From Tupaia tana (Eukaryota > Chordata > Mammalia > Scandentia > Tupaiidae), in assembly GCA_026018925.1 (NCBI GenBank), contig JAKSZU010000138.1:248001-312000 (forward strand): 64,000 bases of DNA. Reading direction: 5' to 3'. Below, one piece after another: positions 37,740-50,251 of this stretch (the stretch's first letter is position 1; the number at the start of each line of letters is the position of its first letter). Made by a program: the position numbers and the translations under genes. The notes under the pieces are model-generated. The model searched no databases, was not told the origin of the DNA, and worked only from the letters and a program-made list of their open reading frames with translations.

Positions 37740-39008
37740 TGAGGAGACAGGAGCAGAGAGAGACAGAGACCTCAGAGACACAGGGACAGGGATAGAAGGC
37801 CAGAGGGGCTCCCTACCACACTAGCTTTGCTTGCTGGAGGCTGAATTATGTGTAGAAAGTCCTCATTTATCCTGTGCCTGAAATATCTAGTTCCCAGTAT
37901 CCATGTGGTTTCTTCTCAGAGAATGGCTCAACTCTCCTGCCTGGGAGAAAGGAGCAGAAGGGCTTATTAACAAAACAAAAGATGGAGCTGAGAGCCAGAG
38001 AGAAATTCTACCTTTAAAAAAATCTTAAAAAGGAAAAATTACCAAAACAAATGAGGAGACAGGAGCAGAGAGAGAGAGAGACCTCAGAGACACGGGGACA
38101 GGGATAGAAGGCCAGAGGGGCACCCTACCACACTAGCTTTGCTTGCTGGAGGCAGAATTATGAGTAGAAAATCTTCATTTCTCCTGTGCCTGAAATATCT
38201 AGTTCCCAGTATCCATGTGGATTCTTCTCAGAGAATGGCTCAACTCTCCTGCCTGGGAGAAAGGAGCAGAAGGGCTTATTAACAAAACAAAAGATGGAGC
38301 TGAGAGCCAGAGAGAAATTCTACCTTTAAAAATATCGTAAAATGGAAAAATTACCAAAAAAATGAGGAGACAGGAGCAGAGAGAGACAGAGAGCTCAGAG
38401 ACACAGGGACAGGGATAGAAGGCCAGAGGGGCTCCCTACCACACTAGCTTTGCTTGCTGGAGGCTGAATTATGAGTAGAAAATCTTCATTTCTCCTGTGC
38501 CTGAAATATCTAGTTCCCAGTATCCATGCGGATTCTTCTCAGAGAATGGCTCAACTCTCCTGCCTGGGAGAAAGGAGCAGAAGGGCTTATTAAAAAACAA
38601 AATATGGAGCTGAGAGCCAGAGAGAAATTCTACCTTAAAAAAAATCATAAAAAGGAAAAATTACCAAAAAAAATGAGGAGACAGGTGCAGAGAGAGACAG
38701 AGACCTCAGAGAAACAGGGACAGCGATAGAAGGCCAGAGGGGCTCCCTACCACACTAGCTTTGCTTGCTGGAGGATGAATTATGAGTAGAAAATCATTTG
38801 TCCTGTGCCTGAAATATTTAGTTCCCAGTATCCATGTGGATCCTTCTCAGAGAATGGCTCAACTCTCCTGCCTCGGAAGAAGGAGCAGAAGGTCTTATTA
38901 ACAAAACAAAAGATGGAGCTGAGAGCCAGAGAGAAATTCTACCTTTAAAAAAATCGTAAAAAGGAAAAATTACCAAAAAAAATGAGGAGACAGGAGCAGA
39001 GAGAGACA

Positions 39009-40259
39009 GAGACCTCAGAGACACAGGGACAGGGATAGAAGGCCAGATGGGCTCCCTACCACACTAGCTTTGCTTGCTGGAGGCTGAATTATGAGTAGAA
39101 AATCTTCATTTGTCCTGTGCCTGAAATATCTAGTTCCCAGTATCCATGCGGATTCTTCTCAGAGAATGGCTCAACTCTCCTGCCTGGGAGAAAGGAGCAG
39201 AAGGGCTTATTAACAAAACAAAAGATGGAGCTGAGAGCAAGAGAGTAATTCTACCTTTAAAAAAATCGTAAAAAGGAAACATTACCAAAAAAAATGAGGA
39301 GACAGGAGCAGAGAGAGACAGAGACCTCAGAGACACAGGGACAGGGATAGAAGGCCAGAGGGGCTCCCTACCGCACTAGCTTTGCTTGCTGGAGTCTGAA
39401 TTATGAGTAGAAAATCTTCATTTCTCCTGTGCCTTAAATATCTAGTTCCCAGTATCCACGTGGATTCTTCTCAGAGAATGGTTCAACTCTCCTGCCTGGG
39501 AGAAAGGAGCAGAAGGGCTTATTAACAAAACAAAAGATGGAGCTGAAAGCCAGAGAGAAATTCTACCTTTAAAAACATCGCAAAAAGGAAAAATTACCAA
39601 AAAAAGAATGAGGAGACAGGAGCAGAGAGAGACAGAGACCTCAGAGACACAGGGACAGGGATAGAAGGCCAGAGGGGCTCCCTACCACATTAGCTTTGCT
39701 TGCTGGAGGCTGAATTATGAGTAGAAAATCTTCATTTCTACTGTGCCTGAAATATCTCGTTCCCAGTATCCATGTGGATTCTTCTCAGAGAATGGCTCAA
39801 CTCTCCTGCCTGGGAGAAAGGAGCACAAGGGCTTATTAACAAAACAAAAGATGGAGCTGAGAGCCAGAGAGAAATTCTACTTTTAAAAAAATCGTTAAAA
39901 TGAAAAATTACCAAAAAATATGAGGAGACAGGATCAGAGAGAGACAGAGACCTCAGAGACACAGGGACAGGGATAGAAGGCCAGAGGGGCTCCCTACCAC
40001 ACTAGCTTTGATTGCTGGAGGCTGAATTATGAGTAGAAAATTTTCATTTCTCCTGTGCCTGAAATATCTAGTTCCCAGTATCCATGTAGATTCTTCTCAG
40101 AGAATGGCTCAACTCTCCTGCCTGGGAGAAAGGAGCAGAAGGGCTTATTAACAAAACAAAAGATGGTGCTGAGAGCCACAGAGAAATTCTACCTTTAAAA
40201 AAATCGTAAAAAGGAAAAATTACCAAAAAAAAATGAGGAGACAGGAGCAGAGAGAGACA
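39009..40259 (+). repeat. Module Q copy 3 (last 4 monomers)
   Basis: The gagtaattc/aaacattacc, gagtctg/ccttaaatatc/cacgtgg, tctcgttccc and tttgattgctgg monomers occur in the Q order. The corresponding monomers of Q copy 4 lie 3749 bp (12 monomers) downstream. The perfect palindrome ATCCACGTGGAT is at 39454-39465. Confidence 0.86.
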
Positions 40260-42443
40260 GATACCTCAGAGACACAGGGACAGGGATAGAAGGCTAGAGG
40301 GGCTCCCTACCACACTAGCTTTGCTTGCTGGAGGCTGAATTATGAGTAGAAAATCTTCATTTCTCCTGTGCCTGAAATATCTAGTTCCCAGTATCCATGT
40401 GGATTCTTCTCAGAGAATGGCTCAACTCTCCTCCTGCCTGGGAGAAAGGAGAAAAGGCTTATTAACAAGACAAAAGATCGAGCTGAGAGCCAGAGAGAAA
40501 TTCTACCTTTATAAAAATCTTAAAAAGGAAAACTTACCAAAGAAAATAAGGAGAAAGGAGCAGAGAGAGACAGAGACCTCTGAGACACAGGGACAGGGAT
40601 AGAAGGCCAGAGGGGCTCCCTACCACACTAGCTTTGCTTGCTGGAGGCGGAATTATGAGTAGAAAATCTTCATTTCTCCTGTGCCTGAAATATCTAGTTC
40701 CCAGTATCCATGTGGATTCTTCTCAGAGAGTGGCTCAACTCTCCTGCCTGGGAGAAAGGAGCAGAAGGGCTTATTAACAAAACAAAAGATGGAGCTGAGA
40801 GCCAGAGAGAAAGTCTACCTTTAAAAAAATCGTAAAAAGGAAAAATTACCAAAAAAATGAGGAGACAGGAGCAGAGAGAGACAGAGACCTCAGAGACACA
40901 TGGACAGGGATAGAAGGCCAGAGGGGCTCCTTACCACACTAGCTTTGCTTGCTGGAGGCTGAATTATGAGTAGAAAATCTTCATTTCTCCTGTGCGTGAA
41001 ATATCTAGTTCCCATTATCCATGTGGATTCTTCTCAGAGAATGGCTCAACTCTCCTGCCTGGGAGAAAGGAGCAGAAGGGCTTATTAACAAAACAAAAGA
41101 TGGAGCTCAGAGCCAGAGAGATATTGTACCTTTAAAAAAATCGTAACAAGGAAAAATTACCAAAAAAAATGAGGAGACAGGAGCAGAGAGAGACAGAGAC
41201 CTCAGAGACACAGGGACAGGTATAGAAGGCCAGAGGGGCTCCCTACCACACTAGCTTTGCTTGCTGGAGGCTGAATTATGAGTAGAAAATCTTCATTTCT
41301 CCTGTGCCTGAAATATCTAGTTCCCAGTATCCATGTGGATTCTTCTCAGAGAATGGCTCAACTCTCATGCCTGGGAGAAAGGAGCAGAAGGGCTTATTAA
41401 CAAAACAAAAGATGGAGCTGAGAGCCAGAGAGAAATTCTACCTTTAAAAAAATCGTAAAAAGCAAAAATTACCAAAAAAAATGAGGAGACAGGAGCAGAG
41501 AGAGACAGAGACCTCAGAGACACAGGGACAGGTATAGAAGGCCAGAGGGGCTCCCTACCACACTAGCTTTGCTTTCTGGAGGCTGAATTATGAGTAGAAA
41601 ATCTTCATTTCTCCTGTGCCTGAAATATCTAGTTCCCAGTATCCATGTGGATTCTTCTCAGAGAATGGCTCAACTCTCCTGCCTGGGAGAAAGGAGCAGA
41701 AGGGCTTATTAACAAAACAAAAGATGGAGCTGAGAGCCAGAGAGAAATTCTACCTTTAAAAAAATCGTAAAAAGGAAAAATTACCAAAAAAAATGAGGAG
41801 ACAGGAGCAGAGAGAGACAGAGACCTCAGAGACACAGGGACAGGGATAGAAGGCCAGAGGGGCTCCCTACCACACTAGCTTTGCTTGCTGGAGGCTGAAT
41901 TATGAGTAGAAAATCTTCATTTGTCCTGTGCCTGAAATATCTAGTTCCCAGTATCCATGTGGATCCTTCTCAGAGAATGGCTCAACTCTCCTGCCTGGGA
42001 AGAAGGAGCAGAAGGGCTTATTAACAAAACAAAAGATGGAGCTGAGAGCCAGAGAGAAATTCTACCTTTAAAAAAATCGTAAAAAGGAAAAATTACCAAA
42101 AAAAATGAGGAGACAGGAGCAGAGAGAGACAGAGACCTCAGAGACACAGGGACAGGGATAGAAGGACAGAGGGGCTCCCTACCACACTAGCTTTGCTTGC
42201 TGGAGGCTGAATTATGAGTCGAAAATCTTCATTTCTCCTGTGCCTGAAATATCTAGTTCCCAGTATCCATGTGGATACTTCTCAGAGAATGGCTCCACTC
42301 TCCTGCCTGGGAGAAAGGAGCAGAAGGGCTTATTAACAAAACAAAAGATGGAGCTGAGAGCCAGAGAGAAATTCTACCTTTAAAAAAATCGTAAAAAGGA
42401 AAACTTACCAAAAAAAATGAGGAGACAGGAGCAGAAAGAGACA
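40260..42443 (+). repeat. Heterogeneous monomers 130-136
   Basis: Seven monomers begin with a CTC-insertion monomer (40260). The adjacent pair near 40572 (ggcggaatt, agagagtggc) and 40884 (cattatcc, gctcagagccagagagatatt) looks like the separate parents of the chimeric monomer at 34020. Monomers near 41.3-42.1 kb are close to the consensus. Confidence 0.84.
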
Positions 42444-44006
42444 GAGAGCTCAGAGACACAGGGACAGGGATAGAAGTCCAGAGGGGCTCCCTACCACACT
42501 AGCTTTGCTTGCTGGAGACTGAATTATGAGTAGAAAATCTTCATTTCTCCTGTGCCTGAAATATCTAGTTCCCAGTATCCATGTGGATCCTTCTCAGAGA
42601 ATGGCTCAACTCTCCTGCCTGGGAGAAAGGAGCAGAAGGGCTTATTAACAAAACAAAAGATGGAGCTGAGAGCCAGAGAGAAATTCTACATTTAAAAAAA
42701 TCGTAAAAAGGAAAAATTACCAAAAAAAAAATGAGGAGACTGGAGCAGAGAGAGCCAGAGAACGCAGAGACACAGGGACAGGGATAGAAGGCCAGAGGGG
42801 CTCCCTACCACACTAGCTTTGCTTGCTGGAGGCTGAATTATGAGTAGAAAATCTTCATTTTTCCTGTGCCAGAAATATCTAGTTCCGAGTATCCATGTGG
42901 ATTCTTCTCAGAGAATGGCTCAACTCTCCTGCCTGGGAGAAAGGAGCAGAAGGGCTTATTAACAAAACAAAAGATGGAGCTGAGAGCAAGAGAGTAATTC
43001 TACCTTTAAAAAAATCGTAAAAAGGAAACATTACCAAAAAAAATGAGGAGACAGGAGCAGAGAGAGACAGAGACCTCAGAGACACAGGGACAGGGATAGA
43101 AGGCCAGAGGGGCTCCCTACCACACTAGCTTTGCTTGCTGGAGTCTGAATTATGAGTAGAAAATCTTCATTTCTCCTGTGCCTTAAATATCTAGTTCCCA
43201 GTATCCACGTGGATTCTTCTCAGAGAATGGTTCAACTCTCCTGCCTGGGAGAAAGGAGCAGAAGGGCTTATTAACAAAACAAAAGATGGAGCTGAAAGCC
43301 AGAGAGAAATTCTACCTTTAAAAAAATCGCAAAAAGGAAAAATTACCAAAAAAAGAATGAGGAGACAGGAGCAGAGAGAGACAGAGACCTCAGAGACACA
43401 GGGACAGGGATAAAAGGCCAGAGGGGCTCCCTACCACACTAGCTTTGCTTGCTGGAGGCTGAATTATGAGTAGAAAATCCTCATTTCTCCTGTGCCTGAA
43501 ATATCTCGTTCCCAGTATCCATGTGGATTCTTCTCAGAGAATGGCTCAACTCTCCTGCCTGGGAGAAAGGAGCACAAGGGCTTATTAACAAAACAAAAGA
43601 TGGAGCTGAGAGCCAGAGAGAAATTCTACTTTTAAAAAAATCGTTAAAATGAAAAATTACCAAAAAATATGAGGAGACAGGAGCAGAGAGAGACAGAGAC
43701 CTCAGAGACACAGGGACAGGGATAGAAGGCCAGAGGGGCTCCCTACCACACTAGCTTTGATTGCTGGAGGCTGAATTATGAGTAGAAAATTTTCATTTCT
43801 CCTGTGCCTGAAATATCTAGTTCCCAGTATCCATGTAGATTCTTCTCAGAGAATGGCTCAACTCTCCTGCCTGGGAGAAAGGAGCAGAAGGGCTTATTAA
43901 AAAACAAAAGAGGGAGCTGAGAGCTAGAGAGAAATTCTACCTTAAAAAAAATCATAAAAAGGAAAAATTACCAAAAAAAATGAGGAGACAGGTGCAGAGA
44001 GAGACA
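42444..44006 (+). repeat. Module Q copy 4 (5 monomers)
   Basis: All five Q types occur in order, offset 11238 bp (36 monomers) from copy 2. The perfect palindrome is at 43203-43214. The fifth monomer changes half way into a different right half (ttattaaaaaacaaaag, gagctagagag, caggtgcagag). Confidence 0.87.
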
Positions 44007-44943
44007 GAGACCTCAGAGACACAGGGACAGGGATAGAAGGCCAGAGGGGCTCCCTACCACACTAGCTTTGATTGCTGGAGGCTGAATTATGAGTAGAAAA
44101 TCTTCATTTGTCCTGTGCCTTAAATATCTAGTTCCCAGTATCCACGTGGATTCTTCTCAGAGAATGGTTCAACTCTCCTGCCTGGGAGAAAGGAGCAGAA
44201 GGGCTTATTAACAAAACAAAAGATGGAGCTGAGAGCCAGAGAGAAATTCTACCTTTAAAAAAATCGCAAAAAGGAAAAATTACCAAAAAAAGAATGAGGA
44301 GACAGGAGCAGAGAGCGACAGAGACCTCAGAGACACAGGGACAGGGATAGAAGGCCAGAGGGGCTCCCTACCACACTAGCTTTGCTTGCTGGAGGCTGAA
44401 TTATGAGTAGAAAATCCTCATTTCTCCTGTGCCTGAAATATCTCGTTCCCAGTATCCATGTGGATTCTTCTCAGAGAATGGCTCAACTCTCCTGCCTGGG
44501 AGAAAGGAGCACAAGGGCTTATTAACAAAACAAAAGATGGAGCTGAGAGCCAGAGAGAAATTCTACTTTTAAAAAAATCGTTAAAATGAAAAATTACCAA
44601 AAAATATGAGGAGACAGGATCAGAGAGAGACAGAGACCTCAGAGACACAGGGACAGGGAAAGAAGGCCAGAGGGGCTCCCTACCACACTAGCTTTGATTG
44701 CTGGAGGCTGAATTATGAGTAGAAAATTTTCATTTCTCCTGTGCCTGAAATATCTAGTTCCCAGTATCCATGTAGATTCTTCTCAGAGAATGGCTCAACT
44801 CTCCTGCCTGGGAGAAAGGAGCAGAAGGGCTTATTAAAAAACAAAAGAGGGAGCTGAGAGCTAGAGAGAAATTCTACCTTAAAAAAAATCATAAAAAGGA
44901 AAAATTACCACAAAAAATGAGGAGACAGGTGCAGAGAGAGACA
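44007..44943 (+). repeat. Module Q copy 5 (last 3 monomers)
   Basis: This is a tandem repeat of the last three monomers of copy 4, offset 937 bp. It shares the ttattaaaaaacaaaag/gagctagagag right half in its last monomer, so the duplication happened after that chimera formed. The palindrome is at 44140-44151. Confidence 0.86.
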
Positions 44944-47900
44944 GAGACCTCAGAGACACAGGGACAGGGATAGAAGGCCAGAGGGGCTCCCTACCACACT
45001 AGCTTTGCTTTCTGGAGGCTGAATTATGAGTAGAAAATCTTCATTTGTCCTGTGCCTGAAATATCTAGTTCCCAGTATCCATGTGGATCCTTCTCAGAGA
45101 ATCGCTCAACTCTCCTGCCTGGGAAGAAGGAGCAGAAGGGCTTATTAACAAAACAAAAGATGGAGCTGAGAGCCAGAGAGAAATTCTACCTTTAAAAAAA
45201 TCGTAAAAAGGAAAAATTACCAAAAAAAATGAGGAGACAGGAGCAGAGAGAGACAGAGACCTCAGAGACACAGGGACAGGGATAGAAGGCCAGAGGGGCT
45301 CCCTACCACACTAGCTTTGCTTGCTGGAGGCTGAATTATGAGTAGAAAATCTTCATTTCTCCTGTGCCTGAAATATCTAGTTCCCAGTATCCATGCGGAT
45401 TCTTCTCAGAGAATGGCTCAACTCTCCTGCCTGGGAGAAAGGAGCAGAAGGGCTTATTAAAAAACAAAAGATGGAGCTGAGAGCCAGAGAGAAATTCTAC
45501 CTTAAAAAAAATCGTAAAAAGGAAAAATTACCAAAAAAAATGAGGAGACAGGTGCAGAGAGAGACAGAGACTTCAGAGACACAGGGACAGGGATAGAAGG
45601 CCAGAGGGGCTCCCTACCACACTAGCTTTGCTTGCTGGAGGCTGAATTATGAGTAGAAAATCTTCATTTCTCCTGTGCCTGAAATATCTAGTTCCCAGTA
45701 TCCATGTGGATCCTTCCCAGAGAATGGCTCAACTCTCCTGCCTGGGAAGAAGGAGCAGAAGGGCTTATTAACAAAACAAAAGATGGAGCTGAGAGCCAGA
45801 GAGAAATTCTACCTTTAAAAATATCGGAAAAAGGAAAAATTACCAAAAAAAAAATGAGTAGACTGGAGCAGAGAGAGACAGAGACCTCAGAGACACAGGG
45901 ACAGAGATAGAAGGCCAGAGGGGCTCCCTACCACACTAGCTTTGCTTGCTGGAGGCTGAATTATGAGTAGAAAATCTTCATTTCTCCTGTGCCTGAAATA
46001 TCTAGTTCCCATTATCCATGTGGATTCTTCTCAGAGAATGGCTCAACTCTCCTCCTGCCTGGGAGAAAGGAGAAAAAGGCTTATTAACAAGACAAAAGAT
46101 GGAGCTGAGAGCCAGAGAGAAATTCTACCTTTAAAAAAATCGTAAAAAGGAAAACTTACCAAAAAAAATGAGGAGAAAGGAGCAGAGAGAGACAGAGACC
46201 TCTGAGACACAGGGAGAGGGATAGAAGGCCAGAGGGGCTCCCTACCACACTAGCTTTGCTTGCTGGAGGCTGAATTATGAGTCGAAAATCTTCATTTCTC
46301 CTGTGCCTGAAATATCTAGTTCCCAGTATCCATGTGGATACTTCTCAGAGAATGGCTCCAATCTCCTGCCTGGGAGAAAGGAGCAGAAGGGCTTATTAAC
46401 AAAACAAAAGATGGAGCTGAGAGCCAGAGAGAAATTCTACCTTTAAAAAAATCGTAAAAAGGAAAACTTACCAAAAAAAATGAGGAGACAGGAGCAGAGA
46501 GAGACAGAGAGCTCAGAGACACAGGGACAGGGATAGAAGGCCAGAGGGGCTCCCTACCACACTAGCTTTGCTTGCTGGAGCCTGAATTATGAGTAGAAAA
46601 TCTTCATTTCTCCTGTGCCTGAAATACCTAGTTCCCAGTATCCATGTGGATCCTTCTCAGAGAATGGCTCAACTCTCCTGCCTGGCAGAAAGGAGCAGAA
46701 GGGCTTATTAACAAAACAAAAGATGGAGCTGAGAGCCAGAGAGAAATTCTACCTTTAAAAAAATCGTAAAATGGAAAAATTACGAAAAAAATGAGGAGAC
46801 AGGAGCAGAGAGAGACAGAGACCTCAGAGACACAGGGAAAGGGATAGAAGGCCAGAGGGGCTCCCTACCACAGTAGCTTTGCTTGCTGGAGGCTGAATTA
46901 TGAGTCGAAAATCTTCATTTCTCCTGTGCCTGAAATATCTAGTTCCCAGTATCCATGTGGATTCTTCTCAGAGAATGGCTCAACTCTCCTGCCTTAGAGA
47001 AAGGAGCAGAAGTGCTTATTAACAAAACAAAAGATGGAGCTGAGAGCCAGAGAGAAATTCTACCTTTAGAAAAACCGTAAAAAGTAAAAATTACCCAAAA
47101 AAAATGAGGAGACAGGAGCAGAGAGAGACAGAGAACTCAGAGACACAGGGACAGGGTAAGAAGGCCAGAGGGGCTCCCTACCACACTAGCTTTGCTTGCT
47201 GGAGGCTGAATTATGAGTAGAAAATCTTCATTTCTCCTGTGCCTGAAATATCTATTTCCCAGTATCCATGTGGATTCTTCTCAGAGAATGGCTAAACTCT
47301 CCTGCCTGGGAGAAAGGAGCAGAAGGGCTTATTAACAAACAAAAGATGGAGCTGAGAGCCAGAGAGAAATTCTACCTTTAAAAAAATCTTAAAAAGGAAA
47401 AATTACCAAAAAAAATGAGGAGACAGGAGCAGAGAGAGAGAGAGACCTCAGAGACACACGGACAGGGATAGAAGGCCAGAGGGGCACCCTACCACACTAG
47501 CTTTGCTTGCTGGAGGCAGAATTATGAGTAGAAAATCTTCATTTCTCCTGTGCCTGAAATATCTAGTTCCCAGTATCCATGTGGATTCTTCTAAGAGAAT
47601 GGCTCAACTCTCCTGCCTGGGAGAAAGGAGCAGAAGTGCTTATTAACAAAACAAAAGATGGAGCTGAGAGCCAGAGAGAAATTCTACCTTTAAAAATATC
47701 GTAAAATGGAAAATTTACCAATAAATTGAGGAGACAGGAGCAGAGAGAGACAGAGAGCTCAGAGACACAGGGACAGGGATAGAAGGCCAGAGGGGCTCCC
47801 TACCACACTAGCTTTGCTTGCTGGAGGCTGAATTATGAGTAGAAAATCTTCATTTCTCCTGTGCCTGAAATATCTAGATCCCAGTATCCATGCGGATTCT

Positions 47901-48374
47901 TCTCAGAGAATGGCTCAACTCTCCTGCCTGGGAGAAAGGAGCAGAAGGGCTTATTAAAAAACAAAAGATGGAGCTGAGAGCCAGAGAGAAATTCTACCTT
48001 AAAAAAAATCGTAAAAAGGAAAAATTACCAAAAAAAATGAGGAGCCAGGTGCAGAGAGAGACAGAGACTTCAGAGACACAGGGACAGGGATAGAAGGCCA
48101 GAGGGGCTCCCTACCACACTAGCTTTGCTTGCTGGAGGCTGAATTATGAGTAGAAAATCTTCATTTCTCCTGTGCCTGAAATATCTAGTTCCCAGTATCC
48201 ATGTGGATACTTCTCAGAGAATGGCTCCACTCTCCTGCCTGGGAGAAAGGAGCAGAAGGGCTTATTAACAAAACAAAAGATGGAGCTGAGATCCAGAGAG
48301 AAATTCTACCTTTAAAAAAACCGTAAAAATGAAAAATTACCCAAAAAATGAGGAGACAGGAGCAAAGAGAGACA
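44944..48374 (+). repeat. Monomers 145-155 with 8- and 9-monomer spaced repeats
   Basis: The tatccatgcgg monomer at 45256 recurs at 47753 (2497 bp, 8 monomers). The CTC-insertion monomer at 45881 and its neighbour recur at 48686 (2805 bp, 9 monomers). The monomers in between do not line up, so this is a mosaic and not a regular HOR. Confidence 0.82.
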
Positions 48375-50251
48375 GAGACCTCAGAAACAAAGGGACAGGG
48401 ATAGAAGGCCAGAGGGGCTCCCTACCACACTAGCTTTGCTTGCTGGAGGCTGAATTATGAGTCGAAAATCTTCATTTCTCCTGTGCCTGAAATATCTAAT
48501 TCCCAGTATCCATGTGGATACTTCTCAGAGAATGGCTCAACTCTCCTGCCTGGGAGAAATTAGCAGAAGGGCTTATTAACAAAACAAAAGATGGAGCTGA
48601 GAGCCAGAGAGAAATTCTACCTTTAAAAAAATCGTAAAAAGGAAAACTTACCAAAAAAATGAGGAGACAGGATCAGACAGAGACAGAGACCTCAGAGACA
48701 CAGGGACAGGGATAGAAGGACAGAGGGGCTCCCTACCACACTAGCTTTGCTTGCTGGAGGCTGAATTATGAGTAGAAAATCTTCATTTCTCCTGTGCCTG
48801 AAATATCTAGTTCCCAGTATCCATGTAGATTCTTCTCAGAGAATGGCTCAACTCTCCTCCTGCCTGGGAGAAAGGAGAAAAAGGCTTATTAACAAGACAA
48901 AAGATGGAGCTGAGAGCCAGAGAGAAATTCTACCTTTAAAAAAATCGTAAAAAGGAAAACTTACCAAAAAAAATGAGGAGAAAGGAGCAGAGAGAGACAG
49001 AGACCTCTGAGACACAGGGACAGGGATAGAAGGCCAGAGGGGCTCCCTACCACACTAGCTTTGCTTGCTGGAGGCTGAATTATGAGTAGAAAATCTTCAT
49101 TTCTCCTGTGCCAGAAATATCTAGCTCCCAGTTTCCATGTGGATACTTCTCAGAGAATGGCTCCACTCTCCTGCCTGGGAGAAAGGAGCAGAAGGGCTTA
49201 TTAACAAAACAAAAGATGGAGCTGAGAGCCAGAGAGAAATTCTACCTTTAAAAAAATCGTAAAAAGGAAAACTTACCAAAAAAAATGAGGAGACAGGATC
49301 AGACAGAGACAGAGACCTCAGAGACACAGGGACAGGGATAGAAGGACAGAGGGGCTCCCTACCACACAAGCTTTGCTTGCTGGAGGCTGAATTATGAGTA
49401 GAAAATCTTCATTTCTCCTGTGCCTGAAATATCTAGATCCCAGTATCCATGTGGATCCTTCTCAGAGAATGGCTCAACTCTCCTGCCTGGGAAGAAGGAG
49501 CAGAAGGGCTTATTAACAAAACAAAAGATGGAGCTGAGAGCCAGAGAGAAATTCTACCTTTAAAAAAATCGCAAAAAGGAAAAATTACCAAAAAAAAAAT
49601 GAGTAGACAGGAGTAGAGAGAGACAGAGACCTCAGAGACACAGGGACAGGGAAAGAAGGCCAGAGGGGCTCCCAACCACACTAGCTTTGCTTGCTGGAGG
49701 CTGAATTATGAGTAGAAAATCTTCATTTCTCCTGTGCCAGAAATATCTAGTTCCGAGTATCCATGTGGATTCTTCTCAGAGAATGGTTCAACTCTCCTCC
49801 TGCCTGGGAGAAAGGAGAAAAAGGCTTATTAACAAGACAAAAGATGGAGCTGAGAGCCAGAGAGAAATTCTACCTTTATAAAAATCGTAAAAAGGAAAAC
49901 TTACCAAAAAAAATGAGGAGAAAGGAGCAGAGAGAGACAGAGACCTCTGAGACACAGGGACAGGGATAGAAGGCCAGAGGGGCTCCCTACCACACTAGCT
50001 TTGCTTGCTGGAGGCTGAATTATGAGTAGAAAATCTTCATTTCACCTGTGCCTGAAATATCTAGTTCCCAGTATCCATGTGGATTCTTCTCAGAGAATGG
50101 CTCCACTCTCCTGCCTGGGAGAAAGGAGCAGAAGGGCTTATTAACAAAACAAAAGATGGAGCTGAGAGCCAGAGAGAAATTCTACCTTTAAAAAAACCGT
50201 AAAAATGAAAAATTACCCAAAAAAATGAGGAGACAGGAGCAAAGAGAGACA
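48375..50251 (+). repeat. 6-monomer HOR (1877 bp)
   Basis: Ordered types are: gagtcgaaaatc with tctaattccc and gaaattagcag; tagattct with the CTC insertion; gtgccagaaat with tctagctccc; tctagatccc with gggaagaagg and atcgcaaaaa; a ttccgag CTC-insertion monomer; ttcacctgtg with aaaccgtaaaaatg and cagaaacaaagg. The first three types restart at 50252. Confidence 0.86.

Larger units (their letters stand above)
37454..37765 (+). repeat. Reference monomer of the 312-bp satellite
   Basis: This 312-bp unit is a good type copy, differing from the by-eye consensus at two sites (tctactgtg instead of tctcctgtg, and tctaacttt instead of tctaccttt). From its start it holds: a purine-rich stretch (gagacctcagagacacaggg and on); a mixed segment with two AluI-type AGCT sites per unit, one in tagctttgc and one in ggagctgag; a 12-bp near-palindrome at unit positions 134-145; a small dyad TCTCC-TGCCTG-GGAGA near 168-183; an A-tract cluster at 251-286; and a purine-rich end. 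Weak internal repeats exist (tctcctg at 103 and 168, aggagcaga at 185 and 296), but I see no convincing simple sub-unit. Confidence 0.9.
37142..39008 (+). repeat. Heterogeneous monomers 120-125
   Basis: These are six monomers. Those at about 37.9-38.7 kb (atcttaaaaagg with gagagagagagacc and ggggcaccc; ggcagaattatg; tatccatgcgg with ttattaaaaaacaaaat) recur in order at about 47.38-48.06 kb, 30 monomers away (38389 versus 47753). The unit 37454-37765 serves as the reference monomer. Confidence 0.84.
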
